The position numbers and the translations under genes are program-made. Source: Jackrogersella multiformis (lineage: Eukaryota; Ascomycota; Sordariomycetes; Xylariales; Hypoxylaceae). From it: DNA of 64,000 nucleotides. The notes below the pieces were generated by a model that was not told where the DNA came from, searched no databases, and worked only from the letters and a program-made list of their open reading frames with translations. Shown one piece after another: positions 25,101 through 37,876 of this stretch; positions within the stretch are counted from its first letter, which is position 1, and each line of letters opens with the position of its first letter. Location: the NCBI GenBank assembly GCA_902806575.1, contig CADCXD010000001.1, positions 3,162,001-3,226,000 on the forward strand, given 5' to 3'.

Positions 25101-26040
25101 TCATCAAAGAGAGGGAGAAAAATAAAAAGCAATGTATCTAGGTACCTAGGTAATTGCCATCTGCCATCGCAGCCATCGGTCGTATTTAATTCTTTCCAAC
25201 TACACTAGTATTAGTTATGCCGCTAAACCAATTCAGATCAGCCACAACCGAGATGGCTTTCTTGGCTTGGGTGCCACGAGCAGATGAGAAGATAATAATC
25301 GATAGGATTATCAGGGTCGAGTTCTGTTCTCGGTACGCGAAGTGACTTTCTCATAAAAGTGAACTAGCAGGGCCCCCCCATCCATATTAACGAAAATAAG
25401 TTCTCTATCACAGCAGGGGGCCCCTAGTCTTGAAGAGTGCATATCCAATCCCTGGATCTGGACCTTACAAAGTACTTAGGTACTTCAAGTGCGTGGCCTG
25501 TGATTAGGTACGTAATGCAAGGATATTATATTGGTCAGGTACCGGTATCAGGGAATATTAGGGGAAATGCATACTAAAGATACAATACGTATGTACGTCC
25601 TCCCGCGTCATTTTAATGTTATCGTAATTTTTCATCGCCTCCAGCTCTAACCGTATGTGCCACCTACCTAGGTAGGCACTAGGTACTAGCATATTGAGGA
25701 GAATTAATTGTAATTGATTATAATTCAGGGTGGTAGGTAGAATGAGAGGTTGAAAATAGGTATTGTTTAATAAGATCTAATATCATCATGGAATTGTTTA
25801 TGGTTTATACTTGATACTGGGTAACAAATTTAAGGTTGGCATAGACTCAATGGTCAATTCGGGTAACTTCGACGTGTATGGGGTATCGCTTACCTTAGGT
25901 ACCTCCAGGGCTGCTGAATTTCTCTGGCTGCGCATCCCACCCCTTGCTTGCTTCCCCCCTCCACTCTAAACCTTAGGTGCCTAGCAGCCTAGGTACCCCA
26001 ACCCAAAAGCTTCCCTGGAAGCCCAAAACACAAGCCCGGG
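22120..26040. other. long intergenic region
   Basis: About 4 kb in which I find no supportable gene. Open frames up to about 115 codons exist (for example 23824-24171) but show no domains, biased codons or consistent splice signals. CCTAGGTA/TACC motifs recur near 23123, 24245, 24478, 24676-24710, 25140 and 25665. Confidence 0.5.
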
Positions 26041-27251
26041 CCACTTTAAGGTTAGACCTTTCCAAGACTGCAACTTGCAGCCTGCAAGTACAAGCACAAG
26101 CAAGCACTTTCCACAACCTGTCATCCTCCTCTCCACCGGGTCCACGAACTCCAGTTTCTAAACTTTCGCGCATGCTTCTTTTGAGAAGATTCATCGTTGG
26201 ATTTTCTTTTTTGAGGTAGCTACCCGAGCTCGACGCCTGCCATTCCTTCATTCATTCGGTTGGTTTTTGTATATTCTATTATTATTATTTTAACGTACTT
26301 ACCTAATCTCTAACTTCCTTAGAAACTTACTCTTCGTCCCGACAATCTTCTTTTGCGATACCCGTATAATCATTCGCTTTTTCTCTCCCAAAATAGAAAC
26401 GGTTACGCGGTGTCTCTTAAACAGTGTCTCGGCCCCATCTCTCGCAGGGACCACAGCAAAAGAAAGCAACTCACACATGCACACACACACATTACGGGCC
26501 GCGAGAGAGAAAGAAGAAAAAACCAACCACCGACCCAGTCTCATTTGTTCTTTGTATTCGTTGCCATTCGCAAAACTAGGAATTACTGGATCGTTCTATT
26601 GTCGGCTTCCGGCGATCCATTCTTACCTATTTACTTTTGAGATACCCCCCTGTTCGCCTATTCGAGCGACAACGTTCGCGTTTGTGCTTCTATCAACGCT
26701 TACCTATCTATTTCTCTTCCAAAGTAAGTCGTTCAGTGAACATATTTGCGAAAGAAGCGCGAAGTTTAGATGGTAGAATTTGTACCATATTGACAGGTGA
26801 ACAGATAGACTAACATAGGGTATTAAATTCGACCTATACTCTTACTCGCCCTCACGCACGTGGAGTTTTAACGGCGGGCTACCTGCTTAGCCATTTATAA
26901 CAAGATAATCACTTGTCGACCCTCTGAGGGGCAGTGATCTTCGACCACGATTATAACACCAGCTCGACTTTCGCAAGACCAATTGACCCGACTAGAACTG
27001 TCCTCGAACGATTCTCGGTTCCCGAATTTGGGAATCGAAGGTATTGCAGCTTTGGAAATCGTTGTATACGACATTTTACTATGAAACGAAAAGAACGCTT
27101 TTGATCTTATACTATTCTCGACTCTGGATTGTTTGTGCTATTCAGTTAGCACTTCCAGGTTCACGGGACTGTAGCTGGTACATAAGTAGCGCCATCGATC
27201 AAATCTTTCTTCCCATCGTCCTGTGTCAGGCCATAGACACTCTCCATTAAT
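26041..27251 (+). promoter_or_regulatory. putative long promoter/5' leader of the kinesin gene
   Basis: CT-rich non-coding sequence from about 26220 to 26720 resembles fungal core promoter and leader DNA. A GTAAGT donor-like site lies at about 26723 and several NAG acceptors precede the kinesin ATG, so a 5'-UTR intron is possible. No in-frame coding extension was found. Placement is inference from composition. Confidence 0.3.
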
Positions 27252-30184
27252 ATGGCGACCACATTGCCCCGACCTCGTCCTTCCAATGGCCCGCCAACCG
27301 GCTCACTTCCGGCTCTGCCAATCGCAAAGACCCGGAAGAGCACTGGTGGCTTAGCGACGCCCAGCAATTTTGGTACACCCAAGAGTGGGCTTCGAGCACC
27401 CTCAGTAAATTCGTATCCTGGCCCTCCTCCCTCTCCTGCACCAACGACAGCGCTCCCAATCCCCAGAAGCACACACGGGGTAAACAGCGCTGGGAAGACC
27501 CTTAGGAAAACCGTCAGCATAAATTCGTTTCCGCAACCGCCAAGCCGCATCGTAAGCCATCCCCCAAGCCCTTTATCTGGAGCGGTGACTCCTGTGAGGA
27601 AATCACGTACTCCCCAACCATCATCTAAGATGGCCCATGTCGGTAGCGGTGTACCAAGTTTATTAAATGGTAGTGGAGAGGGCAAGTCGCTACTGGGTGG
27701 AGCCGGTGCGAGAAACTCGGATGGACTTATTAGCATCTCATCTCCGCCACAGAGCCGTAGTTCTTCTGCGCAGGATTCATATTCGACATCCGCGACAACT
27801 TATGATGACCTAGCTGACACCGCGGGCACATCAACTAGCGATAGGCGTGCTTCTAAAGGGATGGAGGGCAAGGGGAATGTCATTGTCAGTGTTAGGGTTA
27901 GGCCAGATGTCGGAAGCAACGGTAACAACAAACCAGAAGGCGAATGGATGGTAGATGGCCGCAAGTCTCTAATAGCTTATCGTGGCCGCGAAGGAGGCGA
28001 TTACTATTACGGTGAGCCAATTTCGTGATTTCTTCTTTATTGACTGAAGCTGACCACTTGGTAGATAATGTTTTCACGACACATGACGACAACAGCAGAG
28101 TCTACGACCATATTGCCAAGCGCTTAGTCCGCCGAGTTATGGAAGGCTACCATGGTACCGTATTTGCCTATGGTATGACAGGCACTGGAAAGACATTTTC
28201 TATGCAGGGAATTGCGTCATCCCCAGGTGTGATCCCGCTCGCTATAACAGACATTTTCTCGTACATTCGCGAGACTCCCTCTAGGGAGTTCCTACTGCGC
28301 GTTAGCTACCTAGAGATTTACAACGAGAAAATCCATGATCTGCTGAGCATGGCCACCGGAAGCGGTGCTGGGGGTGCGCAAGAAGAGATCAAATTACGGG
28401 AAGATAGTAAGCGAGGTGTCTACGCCACCCCGTTGAAGGAGGAGATCGTCCAAAGCCCCACCCAACTCTTACGAGTAATTGCTCGTGGTGATCAAGCTCG
28501 TAGAACTGCGAGCACGCAATTCAACGCCAGGAGTTCTCGCAGTCACGCCGTCGTACAGATTGTTGTCGAGAGCAGAGAGCGCATGCCCGGCGGGTCAAGT
28601 GGAGAAAGCAAACGTTCAGGTCTGCCTCCAGGCGGTGTCCGTGTCTCCACGTTGAGCTTGATCGATTTAGCAGGTTCCGAAAAAGCTGCCGAGTCAAAAG
28701 AGCGCCGGACTGAAGGTTCTCATATCAACAAAAGTTTATTGACCCTAGGAACCGTTATATCTAAGCTCTCGGAACACAAGGATAAAGACGGCAAGGTTGC
28801 CGACAAAGATGGGAAGCACTTACCTTACAGAGACAGCAAGTTGACGAGACTCCTTCAAGGGGCGCTCTCTGGAGGTGCGTTAGTCAGCATTCTGTGCACA
28901 ATCTCAACTGGCTCTGCTGGTAGTGCGGCTACTGCGAGTACTCACGCAAACGAAACGATAAACACGCTTAAGTTTGCTTCGAGAGCAAAGAACAATATTG
29001 TTAGCCATGCCAAACGAGCCGAAGAAGCCCTCGGTGCCGGAGGAGAAGGGGGGGCCAGGGTTCTCCTGGAACGTTACCGGATGGAAATTCTTGAACTTAG
29101 GGGCCAACTCGAGACTCAAGCCAAGTCAAATAGCGATAAAATTGAGGAGGAGGACAGAGTCAAGGACGAGGAAGAAGAACGCGCTCGGGAAAAGGAAGCC
29201 GAAGCAAGGCATGAGGAACAGATGTTGGAGATGCAGCTTGCGCGTACAGCGTTGAAAGAGCGTATCGACCACCTGAACCGATTAATCCTCAGCTCAAAAT
29301 CGACTGGGGTTAATGCTGGTGGGACGTATAGTGCGCTAGGAATACACGCGAGATTTTCTCAGACGTCCATTCGGACGTCGGTCACCGCGTCTACCGGCAG
29401 CCATTCGCTCATGGAGAGAACGGGTTCTATGAATTCTTCATCGTCTACTATTGGCCGACGGTCGTTTGGGCAGCGACGCTCCAGCATAGGGGAACAGGCG
29501 TCAAATGACGAAGAGGATAGCCTCGGTGAATATGGTGATGGTACGGCATCCCTGCAGGCTCAAAACCAGGCTCTACAGGCAGATCTCGCCGATAAGAACC
29601 GATACATCTCCACCCTCGAGAAGCGTCTGTTGCAAGCTCGACGTGCTAGCTCCTCGCGGGCGTCGGGCGCGTTATCGGCTCCTAACAAGGGTATCATGGT
29701 TGGAGAAGACCACAGCGTTTCCACCCTGATGAAGGAGAAAGATGCCGAAATCGCAGAGTTGAAAGCAAAGCTCGAGGACAAGGACCGGATGCTGGGGGCT
29801 CTTCGCAGCGCAGCTCGTTCAAGAGACGCTGCCGAGGCGATTGAACATGGTTCGAGAAGCGAGACTCGAACGTCTCTGTTGTATGAACACGCAGCAAGTC
29901 CACCACCGCAAGGAGGTCTCCCCGATCCACCGGTAATCGGACCTAAGGGAAACTCGCCGATCCGAAAACGAACTAGGAGCGTCGATGAGATGAGTCGTAT
30001 CCTAGATGAAATGATTCAGGACCGAGTTGAAACCGGCCACATCGTCAGGGGCTCTCGTGGCAGTGTTCGAGTCAACGATCGCAAACGCGAGACACGAGTC
30101 GGGTCGAGCAATGGGGAGCTTGAGCCATTACCGGGAAGATCGTCAGTAGAATCCGAGCCGAAGCAGGTCGTTCTGGAGGCGTAG
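27252..30184 (+). CDS. kipA: kinesin-7 type motor, KipA/Tea2/Kip2-like
   Basis: Plus-end-directed microtubule motor. In fungi KipA/Tea2 carry polarity factors to hyphal or cell tips. Exons are 27252-28011 and 28065-30184 (53-base intron), giving 959 residues. Residues about 1-205 are a Ser/Pro-rich, probably disordered basic extension. The motor domain begins GNVIVSVRVRPD and has the P-loop GMTGTGKT (about 290-297), switch I NARSSRSH, switch II LIDLAGSEKA, and HINKSLLTLGTVISKLSEH followed by HLPYRDSKLTRLLQ. A neck and coiled-coil stretches follow (RMEILELRGQLE, LQAQNQALQADL, IAELKAKLED), then a Ser/Arg-rich tail. The intron lies within the motor domain. Assignment to KipA rests on the N-terminal extension and single neck coil; CENP-E-like kinesin is less likely at this size. 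Confidence 0.85.
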
Positions 30185-33100
30185 ATATCCCCATGTGCGA
30201 TTCAGGAAGCAGCATCAATCATATTTGCGAATTAACGTGGCGTTCTGGTTTGGCGCTGCTTCTGCCGTTTGTTTTATACCCTATACAATATCCATCTGTT
30301 TGCTACGGCGGGGGAAGGGCCCTGTGGAACGTGAATGTCCTGACGAAGGAAAGGAGGTTGACGGGTCATTATAGCCGTTTCCGAGGTTTCCGAGCCGTCG
30401 GGACCATGGCCATGTTTTATTATCAAGATGTATCAAATGAAGGACAGCTGGGAGTATTGTTTATTTCTTAATGGCAGTCGGCGGGACCTCAATGTGAATA
30501 CCTAGGTAGGTGGCAGAGCAACCCTATTTTTCCTCTGGGAGTTCTTCTCTTGTATATTATTGAAACCTATGCTGGGCTCAGGCTCGTAAAAAAGGGGGCG
30601 GGAATATGATTTAATTGCCATGGGGCATAATTGTCTCTAGACTCTTCACTTGCAAGCTAGGTATGTGCATGATGCTATTGAATCTGTGAAACCACACAGG
30701 ATTTGCTTAGAGGCTTCATATAAGATCACATTAACGCCAATCCGAATAATACGAAGCTGGCATGTCTAGTACCCGGGATATACCTAGTTTCTTACCATTC
30801 CGGTGTAGATATAGTATGTACGCGTCTAGTTCGTATGCCTGCCTACCTAAAAGTATACAAGACGATTGTGAAGAAGCGCGAGGTAGCTAGCCTTCCGTCG
30901 AGCGTCGAGCAAGCGCTCGCTCGGAGTTCGGCCAGCTGCATCGTCTTATTGATCTAACATCATCCAGTTAAGGCAATCCTGGCGGCACGTCTATCTCCTA
31001 AGCACGCTATCGGCACGACAAACGGCCAAGTGACGTTGCCCCCAACGATCTTATGTAGGTATGTTTTGGGTTGTATGTGCTAGGCTTGCATCCCACGGCC
31101 TGGGTTGGGACGTTAAGACTCGAAAGAGGGTGCGCCGTCGGGATCCTGCACGCGTCCGTTTAAGCGGTTGGGTGCAATCAACGTCTACATGACAAAATTA
31201 GGCGGTACGGTACTATCTATGGGTTAGGTGTTGGGGATGTTGGGCCGCGGTCCTTGACGGTTGGTACCTAGAATAGCATATATATAATATAGCTGAAACT
31301 AGGTTTAATATGGTAATTTTCACGGCGTGCCATCGATTCCTAGAACGGTGGCTAGCTAACAAAGTCTCGCAAACAGCCTGGCTGGCTCAGCTGTACTTTG
31401 TAAGGCGTCCTTCGGGGAGGCGGCGGGCACAGATGAGATGTAAGGGTTTCATGGTACTATTTATAAACTACATGTTTCTTCGTCATCTTATGAAGCCGTT
31501 GTTGGTATCCCCTTTTCTATTAACCGGCAGACCGACCATATAAGTGACGCACCCGGGAGGATGTGTTGCTCCGGACGAGAGAAACCAGATGCCAATATCT
31601 ACCTATACCTACTTATGTATGTAATGAATACATATAGCTCTAGATCTGGATAAGAGGCTTTACTCCAGACAGATATATGTCTTAAAGAGCCTAGATCTTC
31701 GTAGCTTCAGACTTGAGGTGATACGGCATAACAGGCTGAGGACATAACCAGGTTTTAAGAAGGATCTAGCTGTCTAGTGTAGGTACCTAGGTAGGTAATG
31801 GGGAGCACAGAATGGTGGTTTCGTCAATGCTCCACTGCATTCCTGCAATCGCAACGTGCTCGTTTGTGAAGACTGCTCGGCGAATACAAGACTAGTTTGG
31901 TCCAACGAAAGCCTCTCGTCGCAGCGTCGGTGTCTTCACGGCCGCGGCTTGTCCCAATACTGCGTTGACTATTCTATGTGGCGTTCGCACAGCAGGCGGG
32001 CAGACCAATAGGGGTTGGTGGTGGAGTCAGATGCCACTGTCAGTTGCAAATTGCCTGCCTACCTCTACCTACCTAGCAGCTAGGTACCTAGTGTAAGGTA
32101 TGTATTGCCTATTGCCTCGACAATCGCAGAAGAGGGTCTGACAAGATCGTCGGTAGCCGGTCAGAAAAGCAACAAATCAACGACTCCAATGGAAGACTTT
32201 GCGACGACGAAACTACCACACCAGCACACCAACCAGACAACCAGACCATTTTTGGACTTCGCCTCTGTCATCCATCAAGGGTCCCCGAGGCATCCGACGA
32301 TCCGAGGTTTGGGAACCAACGAGAATCAAGTTCATTGATTTTTATGTAGCAGTGTAAGTGTGTAAGTACCTACAAACTACACACTAAACCTAGAACCCTA
32401 GTGTACTTACGTACCCGCCCGTGATATGTTTTTGCAGAGCACTTTCTAAAACTTTTAGCTTGGCAGCCCTGGAGAAGAAGGAAAAGGAAGAACGAGCCAC
32501 TTAAACATCTTCACGCCCCCAGGTCCCGAAAAAAAATTAGTTACACCAATCAGGAGTGATTCCTTGTAGCGACCCTTAGCGTTGTTTCAGATGTGCAGGG
32601 GGTTCAAATGGCGATCCTTCCAAACTAAACCCGCCCAATCATCCTACGCGGTCCTTTTACGCCGTGAACTCTATGGCACCGTGTCACCCGAGGATTGGGG
32701 TACGCATTACTATGTAGTATGGGGAATTCAAGAAGAAGAGAAAAACTCTAAGTTATAAGAAGAAGAAAATGATATTAATAAGTGTATAAACCTTTCCGCT
32801 AACGAAGTTGCAATTGTCTCTTTTACAATCACTGGGGCCTACTTAAGAACCCAACTCAAGCTATGGTAAGTGCATATCGGTAATTGGTAAGTTTCATGGA
32901 GGTAGTTTTCGGTACATACCATCCATGGATTCATAGAGGCAACCTCGCAAGCTCAAAGGGGTTAAAGAGTACCTACCTATTATGTACAGTACCCCTAAAA
33001 TCCAGCTACCTAGGTACCCTTACAAAGCTTAAAAGGGCTCCAAGTCGGGATGACGCTATTTAATAGCATCTATTATTAAGTGGATATATGGAAGTTATGG

Positions 33101-34610
33101 AAGCAAGTGCCGTCCAACATGAGATTTTTATGGTTTGTCATTTGCCAATTGGTCATTTGCCAATTGTCGTTTGTTCATTCCCGCCCTCCCAACTGTATGT
33201 ATAACTGTATGTACTATATTAAAATACCAGATTGAAACAACATGATCTTTTCTTGTTGCTGTCAGAAAGGTTTGTCGTATCTATCAAACCATTAAACGAT
33301 TCCAATCATATCTAAAAATCCGTCTGCGTCAGATACATCCGCTACTTATTACCCCTTGCAAATTCATAACAGGCCCGATGGAGATCAGGAACCCTTAAGA
33401 TTACGGTAGGTCGATCTTCCTGGAGGAAATAATTGGGAATCTGAGTCTTTCCATCTTTTCGTCTGTTTAGTCCGACTCTGACATCATCCCGCTACCCTGC
33501 GTAACTACGATGTTGTCATTACCTACATGTAGGTACTTACCTACTTACTTACTTAGGTAGGCAGCTAGGCAATGTCATTTTTCTTTCCCTTTTCTATCAT
33601 CATACTCCCATACTACTCGACTACCTAAGAGGCTATTAATTTCCTACCATTGAGTGGTTCGGCATAGCTTCTTTTGTATTGGGGGATCTGGTAAAACCTC
33701 AAGGTACCTAGTTTCTCCTTCATCTTTCCTTATTAACCTCGTTTATGGTAATCTATTCTTTTTTTAATTTGCGAGATATTTCCCGTCTTTCTCACCCCCC
33801 CCGGCCTGGTCGCCTCAGCCCTGCAAAGCCCGTGGCTATTGTGTGGTCTCTTATGCCAAGAGTATTTGGCTACCTATTCGTATGCACTTGAACAGCCATC
33901 GTGTTCCTCGGCTCCATTGGACCACACACCTGTGATCGTCGTCTCACCACCAAAAAGCATTGGGCGGTCAAATATATGTAGTGTATGTATTGGGTCCTTG
34001 TCGACCCCCATTTTCCCCATTTCCTGGGAAATATTGTACATGTTTGTACATACACACGAGGTATTTATACGTATTGTACATATTGTACATGCTAGGCGGT
34101 AGCGGATGGTCATCCTCTGCGATCTAGTGCCGAGAAGGGAACTAGTAGAGATCGTCGAGTACCTGCACCAGAGCGATCACCTACTTTTTCTGGACACCAT
34201 CACCTCTAGTGTCGAAGACGTTAGGCATACAAGTACCGCGTCGCACAAGGACTCGGCCACAACCTGGAGTTCCCTCACTACTTTTGCGATTCGAGGTTCA
34301 CCATCTTCGGTAGTTTGGTGGTAACTTGTTCCTCGACACACTGCAGATGTAGATGAGAAGTCATACACGCCGTATGCCCGATGCCTGGCTCTAATAGGTA
34401 ATCGTCATCTTTAGTCCATCATCTGCCGCTCCTTTCACACCTCAGTTGCAACTTCATTCACCGGTGCAGCGCCCTGCCGCTCAGCCTTCCGTCACCTCTT
34501 GCATGCCCTCGGGCTGTTACAACAGTTATCTGATACATTAACTCCCGATATCTCATACCATTCCCTTGGATGACACGGTAGTGAGGTCGTATTCGACGTC
34601 ACTTTGAACC
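30185..34610. other. long intergenic region
   Basis: About 4.4 kb with no gene I can support. Short open frames (for example 31310-31543, 32105-32338, 33839-34102) lack domains. CCTAGGTA/TACC motifs occur near 30500, 31782, 32060-32092, 33005 and 33530-33560. The last few hundred bases serve as promoter for the membrane glycosyltransferase-like gene. Confidence 0.5.
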
Positions 34611-36461
34611 ATGACACCAACTTTGGACTTATCCCAGAGCACCCACGCCAAGATGATCGTCTCACCAGCTCGACTAAACTTACGAAGGGCCGCCTCCTAT
34701 CAGCATGAAAAGGCACCCTTCTCCTCAACTTCGTCACGCTTCAATTTCAACCACCTCATGTTCTCTCCTCCACCCTCACCAGGACTACCAGCCTTGGTTC
34801 CTCGACCACGGAAGTTATCCACCGGGCCACGACCAAGTCGGGTTGTCCGAATTGTCGCATGGATCATTGGGTTGGCGTTAATCACGTTCGTCGTGAGAGA
34901 CATCGTGAAGAAAAATGGGCGGGTGCCGGTTGTTGGATGGGTCTTGAAGGACCACGAAGAGTATGAAATGGTCGGGCAGTACGATCTACCAGAGTTTCCT
35001 ACACCCATTGCTGTCACGGACCGGAACGGTAGGTCGAAGTGGACAGTCTCCATTCCGCCTACGTATTCCTTTCCTCTGTCGGTTAAAGAATACTCGGACA
35101 TATGCGACCAATGCCAGGAAGTAGCTGCCCATGTCAGGGAGTTGCACGGTCATACGAATCCTTCCCAACAGGCTCAGACGAATTACTACTACGAGGATCC
35201 CTACTTTTTAGATGTGAGAGACGCCGAGAAACGTGGACTCCTGCCAGGTGTAGAGGGGAAAGCGTGGAAAGTGACCGCGCAAGCTCAAGATGGTCACTTG
35301 GTGGGGGACGAAGCGGATGGGTTAGTCGACAAGAGCATCTGCAAGACGTCCTTGACGTTCGTCCTCGAATCAGCAGACGCTGGACTAGGTCCTACGTTGA
35401 TGATGATGTGGATGGCATATGGTCTCGCCCAAAAAGAAAGGCGATCATTCTTCATCGATGATTCGCGGTGGGCATATGGCGAGTATACTGCTATCTTTAA
35501 GCCGCCGCCGATGCCTGACTGCAACCCGCCACCGCGTCACGAGATGCTTCCGTGCCCCCACAACGCGCGGCACTTAGTTGTATCGTCTGCCACGGCGTCC
35601 GAGACTTTTGGCAAGAGCTTCAATGCCGAGTACGAGAACCCTCACCGAAGTAATGTTGACCGAGAGCGACCAGTCTATGACCTTGCCCGTATCGGATACG
35701 AAGCCTTATTCCGTCTAAATGATGAGGATCAACCCTACGTAGAACATCGCATCAATGAGCTGAGAGCGATGGCGAAGGTGACAGAGGGCGGCTACAATGA
35801 CGGCATGATCATCGGAGTCCATATCCGACACGGCGATCTACACCCGTACGAGTACCAATACAACGGGGCGTATATACCCTTAAATATTTACACGCAGAGA
35901 TCGAAAGAGATCATTGAAGAGTATTTCAATTTCAGTAGTCCCCTTGGAGGCGAGGACATAGTCGCAAAACAGCACTCGTTCTCCATAATCGCCTCAGACG
36001 ATCCTGATGTCTACGAGACGGAGGAATTCTCAGGCTCGCTTCAGGCACAACAGCAAATCAAGCTTGCTAGTAAGCAGCACATACAAAATGCGAATCCGGA
36101 TAAATCGGTGATGCATAAATTCGTCGACGAAACCTTCGGTTGGGAGGGCGGATTCTTTGCGAGCATGTTCTGGAACCTTGGCCGCTCGACGTCGAATAAC
36201 ATAAATAACCTCAACGCGGCAGAAGATGTGCAAACAACACTCAAACCGTCGGCGGAAACCATGAGGATTAGAGGGCTTATTGGCCGAGCCTACGTGATGG
36301 ACCTATTTGTCCTTGGCCAGGCTAGCGACAGTGTCATCTGCACCATGAGTGCGATGGGATGTCGATTGATTGCCGTGATTATGGGTTGGGAGAAGGCGAT
36401 GGATGAGGGAAAATGGGTCAACATTGATGGGGATTTTCAATGGACCGCACTGTCATTATAA
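34611..36461 (+). CDS. type II membrane protein with fucosyltransferase-like domain
   Basis: Single-exon gene of 616 residues. A basic N-terminus is followed by one membrane segment at about residues 80-97 (IVAWIIGLALITFVV), then a long lumenal domain: the layout of a Golgi type II glycosyltransferase. The motif GVHIRHGDLHPYEY resembles the HxRxxD-type loop of GT23 and O-fucosyltransferases. A downstream DLFVLGQASDSVICTMSAMG matches the acceptor/nucleotide-site region of that superfamily. A Cys-containing block (PDCNPPPRHEMLPCP) may form disulfides. Donor and acceptor sugars cannot be told. ATG codons at 34611, 34653 and 34758 are all in frame; the last (MFSPPPSPGLP) still precedes the anchor, so the start is uncertain. 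No intron is evident. Confidence 0.7.
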   Translation: MTPTLDLSQSTHAKMIVSPARLNLRRAASYQHEKAPFSSTSSRFNFNHLMFSPPPSPGLPALVPRPRKLSTGPRPSRVVRIVAWIIGLALITFVVRDIVKKNGRVPVVGWVLKDHEEYEMVGQYDLPEFPTPIAVTDRNGRSKWTVSIPPTYSFPLSVKEYSDICDQCQEVAAHVRELHGHTNPSQQAQTNYYYEDPYFLDVRDAEKRGLLPGVEGKAWKVTAQAQDGHLVGDEADGLVDKSICKTSLTFVLESADAGLGPTLMMMWMAYGLAQKERRSFFIDDSRWAYGEYTAIFKPPPMPDCNPPPRHEMLPCPHNARHLVVSSATASETFGKSFNAEYENPHRSNVDRERPVYDLARIGYEALFRLNDEDQPYVEHRINELRAMAKVTEGGYNDGMIIGVHIRHGDLHPYEYQYNGAYIPLNIYTQRSKEIIEEYFNFSSPLGGEDIVAKQHSFSIIASDDPDVYETEEFSGSLQAQQQIKLASKQHIQNANPDKSVMHKFVDETFGWEGGFFASMFWNLGRSTSNNINNLNAAEDVQTTLKPSAETMRIRGLIGRAYVMDLFVLGQASDSVICTMSAMGCRLIAVIMGWEKAMDEGKWVNIDGDFQWTALSL

Positions 36462-37063
36462 ACACCAGGCTGGGCGTTTTTAGGCGTTTGATTGTGTGAG
36501 AGCGAAAGGCCGGCACAGAAAAAAAACAAGATATCCTGCATATAGCATAGCCATATCTCGGCGTTGGGTTGGGGTAGAAGATGATTTGATGTCTCGACGG
36601 AGCATACAGTGAATATTTAGTTGCATCGGAGTACCTAAGCATATATTCGAACCGCAAGGTTGGATGAAGGGGATAGCCCTGTACAAGCCTTTTTCGGCTG
36701 CGAATCGCATTTCATTTTACAACTCATGCTATATAACCCACCTGTTATAATTGCGAATAAACCCGTAATGAAAATGACGTCATATAGTGCAAATTGCGTA
36801 CATCCAAAACTCACAAAGCCTTCTTCCTCGCTTCGCATGTCAAGCACGCGGTAGCAACGAAAAATATAAGAACTGCCTGTCAGACGTCCACCATCGCCCA
36901 CCCCGGCCACGCGCCCGAAGGCAAGACCGCAGCGATCGGGGTCGAGATCATCACCACTCTCTATACAGCCGCCTCGCAAAGCGGGGGTAGACCGCCATCC
37001 TCGCGGACAGGGCGAGAGGAAGGAACAGAGCGACCAGAGGCCGCAGTGCTCCCGAATTGATTT
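36462..37063. other. intergenic with GC-rich patch
   Basis: Mostly AT-rich 3' region, with a GC-rich block at about 36885-37060 that is open in several frames on both strands. No domain is recognised in any of them. The block may belong to the doubtful minus-strand gene just downstream. Confidence 0.35.
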
Positions 37064-37240
37064 TCACTCTAGGGCGGCGGGGATATCGCTCATCAACCAG
37101 GGTGGGATCTGTAGCTCCTGTAGGGAATACAGAGTGGGACGAATACTATAGAAATGATTCTCTGAAGTACTGCGGCGAGGGAAAGGTTAGTTGTATTGTT
37201 TCTTGGGTTGGGGGGTGGGTGTGAACTCACTTGTCGACAT
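37064..37240 (-). CDS. possible very short spliced gene, model unresolved
   Basis: On the minus strand a TATAAATA box (37288-37295) precedes a CT-rich leader and an ATG at 37240. Ten coding bases later there is a GTGAGT donor, then a CTAAC branch, a pyrimidine tract and two possible acceptors (exon starting at 37169 or 37161). Using the second acceptor, a 35-residue frame ends at 37064 (…IPPWLMSDIPAALE). Using other frames, the downstream GC-rich block reads as a hydrophobic peptide (LRPLVALFLPLALSARMAVY). I recognise no family. The promoter-like order and splice signals are visible; which frame is used, if any, is not. Confidence 0.25.
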
Positions 37241-37855
37241 GAAGAAGAAAGGAAAAGAAAAATTAGAAGTTTGGAAGAGAGGACTGGTATTTATAGGATG
37301 GTAGGAAATTTCCAGGGCGGTGAGAACCTTTTTTTCTGCTGGCAGAATTCTTGTGTGGGCGGTCGCGTGTTAGTGTGGGGCTTGGGCTACGTTGATTGGT
37401 GGGGATTATCGGAAGGTGGGGACCTTAGCTTTGCACATGCTAGATACATAGATACATAGATACATGTATACTAACGAAAAGTTTGCTTGTGTAAGTAAAT
37501 TGGTGTAGAATCACGGGATGGGAAGGCCGGACGACGTTGTATCATTTGGTGTATTGATGAATGAGTATGGATATGATAGAATATTCTTCTATTATCTCTA
37601 TGGGGTTAAACAGTATCTATTTACCTTGCCTCCCGGTTACTAGAAAGGTATCGGCTCCTTCTGTGTTCTGAAAATCGACGTGAACAATATTGGCCACGGT
37701 AAGTGAGCATCAGGGACTCGTCATTGCTGCCTGGTAAATAGGGAAGTTGTGAACTACACGTATGGGATCGTCAAAGGCATATGCTTTGGGGATTATCATA
37801 GATTTCTCTTACCCTCAATAACGACGACCAACTAGTATTTTTAATGAGCTTAGCC

Positions 37856-37876
37856 GAGAGAGAGAGAGAGAGAGAG
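37856..37876. repeat. GA dinucleotide microsatellite
   Basis: About ten GA units in non-coding DNA. Confidence 0.9.

Noticed and set aside
32608..32640. tRNA B-box-like GGTTCAAAT
   Set aside because: No matching A box or cloverleaf arms could be placed around it.
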